A stretch of DNA of 64,000 bases from Sulfurimicrobium sp031426915. GTDB taxonomy: Bacteria > Pseudomonadota > Gammaproteobacteria > Burkholderiales > Sulfuricellaceae. The notes under the pieces are model-generated. The model was given only the letters and a program-made list of their open reading frames with translations, made no database searches and was not told the origin of the DNA. The position numbers and the translations under genes are program-made. How positions within the stretch are numbered: position 1 is the stretch's first letter; every line of letters starts with the position of its first letter. The stretch lies in NCBI GenBank assembly GCA_031426915.1, contig JASJPB010000013.1, positions 62,001 to 126,000 on the forward strand. The letters run 5' to 3'. Below are positions 60,154-64,000 of the stretch, piece by piece.

Positions 60154-60388
60154 CTGCGCGCTTGACCAGCTTGGCCACGGCATCGCTCAACTGCGCGCCC
60201 TGGCTCTGCCAATAAGTTACGCGCTCGGAATTGATGCGCACGGCTTCCTGACCTTCTTTTGCGACCGGGTTGTAGAAACCCACGCGCTCGATGAAGCGAC
60301 CATCGCGGCGTTCGCGTGAGTCAGCCACCACCAGATTGTAGAAGGGGCGCTTTTTGGCGCCGCCGCGAGAGAGTCGAATAATAACCAT
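60137..60388 (-). CDS. rpsP: 30S ribosomal protein S16
   Basis: An 83-aa protein beginning MVIIRLSRGGAKKRPFYNLV with the S16 motif ERVGFYNPVA. First gene of the operon; it overlaps the rimM start by 17 bases. Confidence 0.98.
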   Translation of the reverse strand: MVIIRLSRGGAKKRPFYNLVVADSRERRDGRFIERVGFYNPVAKEGQEAVRINSERVTYWQSQGAQLSDAVAKLVKRAGAPAA

Positions 60389-60463
60389 AGTATTGAGCCT
60401 GACCGTTAAAACTTGAAAAAAGAGCGCGATTTTACGACATTAAGGCACCACATTGCAAGGAGC

Positions 60464-61816
60464 TTATCTCATGCCCGGCATCATGCCCTTCATGCCGCGC
60501 ATCATTTTCGCCATCCCGCCCCCCTTGGAGAACATTTTCATCATCTTCTGCGTCTGTTCGAACTGGCCCAGCAAACGGTTGACTTCCTGCACCTGCACGC
60601 CGGCGCCGGCGGCAATACGACGCTTGCGCGAGGCCTTGAGAATTTCCGGCTTGCGCCGTTCCTGCGGGGTCATGGAATGGATAATCCCCTCCAGACGGTT
60701 GATGGCCTTGTCGTCCACATTCGCCCCTGCCGCCGCTTGGCTCAACTGGCCGGGCAACTTGTCCATCAAGGCGTTGATGCCGCCCATTTTTTTCATTTGT
60801 TGCATCTGCTGCAAAAAATCTTCCAGGTCAAAGGACTTGCCCGACTTGAGCTTTTTCGCCAGTTTCTGCGCTTCGTCCTGGTCCACGCCACGCTGCGCAT
60901 CCTCGATCAGCGACAGCACGTCGCCCATGCCCAGCACCCGCGACGCCATACGATCCGGATAGAAAGCCTCCAGCCCGGCCAGCTTTTCGCCGACCCCGAC
61001 GAACTTGATCGGTTTCCCTGTGATCTGCCGCACCGACAACGCCGCACCGCCGCGCGCATCGCCGTCCAGTTTGGTGAGAATCACGCCGGTGAGCGGCAGC
61101 GCATCGCTGAAAGCCTTGGCGGTGTTGACCGCATCCTGCCCCTGCATGGCGTCCACTACGAACAGGGTCTCGATCGGATCGAGAGCCGCATGGAGGCGCT
61201 TGATCTCATCCATCATCGCTTCGTCGATAGCCAGGCGGCCAGCCGTGTCCACGATCACCACATCGTGGAAATGCTTGCGCGCGAAATCCAGCGCGTCGAG
61301 CGCGATTTTCTCCGGTTGCTGCCCCACCTCGGAAGGGAAAAAATCCGTTTCCAGTTGCTGCGCCAAGGTCTTGAGCTGCTCGATCGCAGCCGGACGATAC
61401 ACGTCGCAACTGGTAAGCAAGACCTTCTTCTTCATTTGTTCACGCAGGAATTTCGCCAGCTTTCCAGCCGTGGTGGTTTTACCCGCTCCTTGCAAGCCCG
61501 CCAGCAGGATGACCGCGGGCGGACGTGCCGCCAGATTGAGGGTGGCATTTTGGTCACCCATGAGGCGCGTCAGCTCCTGATACACCACCTGCACCACCGC
61601 CTGGCCGGGGGTCAGGCTGGACATCACCTCCTGGCCCATGGCGCGAGCCTTGACCTGGGCAATGAATTCCTTCACCACCGGCAGCGCGACGTCCGCCTCC
61701 AGCAAGGCCATGCGCACTTCGCGCATGGCGTCCTGAATATTGGCGTCGCTCAATCTTGCCTGACCGCGCAGCGTCTTGATTACGCCGGAAAGGCGTTGAG
61801 ACAGGTTGTCGAACAT
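60464..61816 (-). CDS. ffh: Signal recognition particle protein Ffh
   Basis: SRP GTPase, 450 aa: N domain (DNLSQRLSGVIKTLRG), G domain with GLQGAGKTTTAGKLA, DTAGRL and TKLDGDARGG, and a Met-rich M domain ending MMKMFSKGGGMAKMMRGMKG. It binds 4.5S RNA and signal sequences. It is transcribed divergently from ypjD. Confidence 0.98.
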   Translation of the reverse strand: MFDNLSQRLSGVIKTLRGQARLSDANIQDAMREVRMALLEADVALPVVKEFIAQVKARAMGQEVMSSLTPGQAVVQVVYQELTRLMGDQNATLNLAARPPAVILLAGLQGAGKTTTAGKLAKFLREQMKKKVLLTSCDVYRPAAIEQLKTLAQQLETDFFPSEVGQQPEKIALDALDFARKHFHDVVIVDTAGRLAIDEAMMDEIKRLHAALDPIETLFVVDAMQGQDAVNTAKAFSDALPLTGVILTKLDGDARGGAALSVRQITGKPIKFVGVGEKLAGLEAFYPDRMASRVLGMGDVLSLIEDAQRGVDQDEAQKLAKKLKSGKSFDLEDFLQQMQQMKKMGGINALMDKLPGQLSQAAAGANVDDKAINRLEGIIHSMTPQERRKPEILKASRKRRIAAGAGVQVQEVNRLLGQFEQTQKMMKMFSKGGGMAKMMRGMKGMMPGMR

Positions 61817-61885
61817 GCTTAATCCCTTAGTTGCCGCTACAGACGGATGGTGTAGAATCGGAAAGGTCGAATTTTATCCCAAACC

Positions 61886-62701
61886 ATGCCTGATTTATTA
61901 CCTCTTTTCCTGACCGCCCTGCTCTATGCCGGTTTAGGCGCATATTTCTGGCGCTCGCTGTGGCAAGCCAACAGCAACGACACCAAGCCGGCGGGATGGG
62001 AAAAACCCGCCATTCTGCTGCCTCTGGTGCTACACGCCTGGCTGCTATACCAGTTCATCTTTCAGCCAGACGGCCTGAAGCTCGGTGTCGGCCAAGCCAT
62101 TTCCGCCATCGCCTGGCTCACCGTGCTGGTGTACTGGCTAGCGAGTCTGCGCAACAACCTGGAAGGGCTGCAGGGATTTGTACTGCCATTCGCCGCGATC
62201 AGCCTGGCTGCGCCCCTGCTGCTGCCCGCCACACATACGCTGCCGCATTCGGAACTCCCCCTGCTGAAGGTACATTTGCACATCGCCATCCTTGCCTACA
62301 GTCTGTTCACCATTGCCGCATTGCACGCGCTGCTGATGGCCGTGGCGGAGCGCCACCTGCACTCAAGATCACTATCCACCTTGTTGCAACGACTCCCGCC
62401 GCTACTCACCATGGAACATCTGCTGTTCCGTATTCTGTGGGCAGGTTTCATTCTGCTCACGCTGACCCTGGCCAGCGGCATGGTATTCTCCAAGGAACTG
62501 TTCGGCCAGACCTTGCAATTCAGCCACAAAACGCTGTTTGCACTGATTTCATGGGCTATCTACGCCTCGCTGCTGGGAGGGCGTCAGATTTACGGTTGGC
62601 GCGGACGCACTGCGATACGCTGGACACTGAGCGGATTCGCCGCTTTGCTGCTGGCATATATCGGCAGCAAATTCGTTATCGAAATCATCCTGGGCCGCTG
62701 A
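61886..62701 (+). CDS. Cytochrome c assembly-like inner membrane protein (YpjD/CcsA family)
   Basis: A 271-aa protein with eight membrane helices. The family pattern LLKVHLHIAILAYSLFTIAALHALL and the C-terminal TLQFSHKTLFALISWAIYASLLGGRQIYGWRG (here split) with conserved His and the WG motif match CcsA/YpjD. YpjD is next to ffh in most Proteobacteria. Its role may be heme handling; unproven. Confidence 0.88.
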   Translation: MPDLLPLFLTALLYAGLGAYFWRSLWQANSNDTKPAGWEKPAILLPLVLHAWLLYQFIFQPDGLKLGVGQAISAIAWLTVLVYWLASLRNNLEGLQGFVLPFAAISLAAPLLLPATHTLPHSELPLLKVHLHIAILAYSLFTIAALHALLMAVAERHLHSRSLSTLLQRLPPLLTMEHLLFRILWAGFILLTLTLASGMVFSKELFGQTLQFSHKTLFALISWAIYASLLGGRQIYGWRGRTAIRWTLSGFAALLLAYIGSKFVIEIILGR

Positions 62702-62771
62702 ACCCCATTCCCCGATGACCATGCATTCGGTCCCGACAATACCTCATTCAATAGCATAGGCCCCACGTTTC

Positions 62772-64000
62772 TTGGACGACATTCCCTTAAGCATGCTGCT
62801 CGGTGCGCTGGCCATCCTGCTCATCGCCTCCGGGGTTTTCTCCATCTCTGAAACCAGCATGATGGCGCTCAATCGCTATCGCCTCAAACACCTGGCACAG
62901 TCAGGCCATCGCGGCGCCAGGCTCACCACCCAACTCCTGGAAAAAACCGACAAGCTTCTGGGTGTCATCCTGCTCGGCAACAACTTGATCAATGCCGCCT
63001 CGGCCGCCCTGGTCACGGTCATCACGGTACGACTGATGGGCGAGAGCGAATGGGCATTATCCATTGCCACGCTCGCCGTAACCTTCGCCATCCTGGTGTT
63101 CAGCGAAATCACCCCCAAGGTGATAGGCGCTGCCTATCCCGAGCGCATCGCCCTGCCCTTGAGCTTCATTCTTGCTCCATTGCTCAAACTGTTTTACCCC
63201 GTGGTCTGGTTCGTTAACCTGTTCGTGAGCGCGCTGCTGTGGCTGCTGCGCCTCAAACCTTCGCTGGAAAGCAGCGGCAGCCTGAGCCTGGAAGAATTGC
63301 GTACCCTGGTACTGGAGGCCGGCCATTACATCCCGCAGAAGCACCAGAGCATCCTCATCAACCTGTTCGGCCTGGAAAAAATTACCGTTGACGACGTGAT
63401 GACCCCACGCAACCAGATCGAGGCCATTGATCTCGATGCGCCGGCAGAAGAGATACGCCACCAGCTTTCCACCAGCCACCATACGCGGATCCCGGTGTAT
63501 CAGGGGCAACCGGACAACATCATCGGCCTGATCCATATGCGCAAGGTACTACATCAGACCCAGTCCGGCGAACTCGATACCGAGTCATTGCGGGAAGTGA
63601 TGCGAGAGCCTTATTTCATCCCGGCCGGCACCGCGCTGTTCACACAGTTGCAACATTTCCAGGAAAACCAGCGGCGACTGGGACTGGTGGTTGACGAATA
63701 CGGCGAGTTGCTCGGGCTGGTGAGTCTGGAAGACATCCTGGAGGAAATCGTGGGCGAATTCACCACCCACGCCCCGGCGCAAGGCGGCGCCTTGCGCCGC
63801 CAGGACGACGGCAGCTGGCTGGTGGACGGCGGCAGCATGCTGCGTGAGCTGAACCGCAAATTAGGGCTACAGTTCCCCCTCGATGGCCCAAAAACCCTGA
63901 ACGGCCTGATCCTGGAACATCTGGAAGACATTCCGGAAGCCGGCATCAGCCTGAAAATCGCCGGCACCACCATGGAGATCCTGCAAATCCAGGACCGGGC
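62772..64000 (+). CDS. HlyC/CorC-family (CNNM/UPF0053) transporter, cut by window end
   Basis: Partial, 409 residues visible and open at the edge. TTG 62772 (MDDIPLSMLLGALAIL) is the family start; ATG 62793 would cut it. An N-terminal CNNM membrane domain (FSISETSMMALNRYRLKHLA, GVILLGNNLINAASAAL, FSEITPKVIGAAYPER), two CBS domains (VMTPRNQIEAID, VDEYGELLGLVSLEDILEEI) and a CorC-HlyC C-terminal domain follow. The family handles Mg2+/Co2+ efflux. Confidence 0.9.
   Translation, partial: MDDIPLSMLLGALAILLIASGVFSISETSMMALNRYRLKHLAQSGHRGARLTTQLLEKTDKLLGVILLGNNLINAASAALVTVITVRLMGESEWALSIATLAVTFAILVFSEITPKVIGAAYPERIALPLSFILAPLLKLFYPVVWFVNLFVSALLWLLRLKPSLESSGSLSLEELRTLVLEAGHYIPQKHQSILINLFGLEKITVDDVMTPRNQIEAIDLDAPAEEIRHQLSTSHHTRIPVYQGQPDNIIGLIHMRKVLHQTQSGELDTESLREVMREPYFIPAGTALFTQLQHFQENQRRLGLVVDEYGELLGLVSLEDILEEIVGEFTTHAPAQGGALRRQDDGSWLVDGGSMLRELNRKLGLQFPLDGPKTLNGLILEHLEDIPEAGISLKIAGTTMEILQIQDR

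Noticed and set aside
60413..61822. 469-codon plus-strand frame opposite ffh
   Set aside because: Mirror of ffh; runs of His, Arg and Leu with no recognisable domain.

Overview
The window reads as chromosome of a sulfur-oxidising betaproteobacterium (Nitrosomonadales, Sulfuricella- or Thiobacillus-like). The evidence is a complete oxidative-type reverse dissimilatory sulfite reductase cluster (dsrABEFHCMKLJOPNR, with dsrEFH and dsrL) set among housekeeping blocks typical of Betaproteobacteria: kdsD-kdsC-lptCAB-rpoN-hpf-ptsN-hprK-rapZ, birA-coaX, and rpsP-rimM-trmD-rplS next to ffh-ypjD-corC. The name is an inference from gene content; no rRNA or tRNA gene was seen.

Layout. 1-2.2 kb: the end of an unknown protein, then two tandem prepilin genes, the first behind a good sigma-54 promoter. 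2.2-4.2 kb: a KefB/C-type antiporter on the minus strand. 4.3-12 kb: Kdo synthesis (kdsD, kdsC), LPS transport (lptC, lptA, lptB), sigma-54 (rpoN), ribosome hibernation, nitrogen-PTS, HPr kinase and RapZ. 11.9-14.6 kb: NusG domain-II protein, Gx transporter, periplasmic protein, ubiX and a Lon-N protein. 14.6-15.4 kb: a cyclic-nucleotide-binding protein and a tiny lipoprotein. 15.4-28.4 kb: the dsr cluster, all minus strand, dsrA first. Inverted repeats between dsrB/dsrE, dsrC/dsrM and dsrP/dsrN divide it into AB, EFHC, MKLJOP and NR blocks.

28.7-31.4 kb: a divergent plus-strand cluster that I find the most interesting part of the window. It holds a 76-aa protein, an orphan Cas6/Cmx6-like RAMP protein with no CRISPR array or other cas gene nearby, a DsrC paralogue lacking both redox cysteines (RspA type), a two-domain rhodanese and an unrecognised 192-aa protein. 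31.4-44.4 kb: MscL with a zinc ribbon, an HD-GYP protein, two lipoproteins (one FlgO-like), birA-coaX-sugar kinase-acyltransferase, apaH, NfeD/SPFH, a PDC-like protein, NorE/NorF-like oxidase subunits and rep. 44.4-46.8 kb: an accessory patch with an AT-richer HEPN-like zinc-ribbon protein, two inverted copies of a repeat of about 200 bp and a hicAB toxin-antitoxin pair. 46.8-52 kb: cytochrome c5, cysG (the siroheme source for DsrAB), a NarX/NarL-like two-component pair, a TauD-like dioxygenase and a nitronate monooxygenase-like enzyme. 53-64 kb: plsY, folB, a TauE/SafE exporter, xerD, ogt, rplS-trmD-rimM-rpsP, ffh, ypjD and a CorC-type protein cut by the window end.

How it fits together: DsrEFH pass sulfur to DsrC; DsrAB (siroheme from CysG, probably amidated by DsrN) oxidises it; DsrL and the membrane complex DsrMKJOP handle electrons. 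Four genes (lptC, the cas6-like gene, tauE/safE, trmD) lack an ATG/GTG/TTG at the position where their families should start, and each has a near-cognate codon there, at or next to the preceding stop codon.
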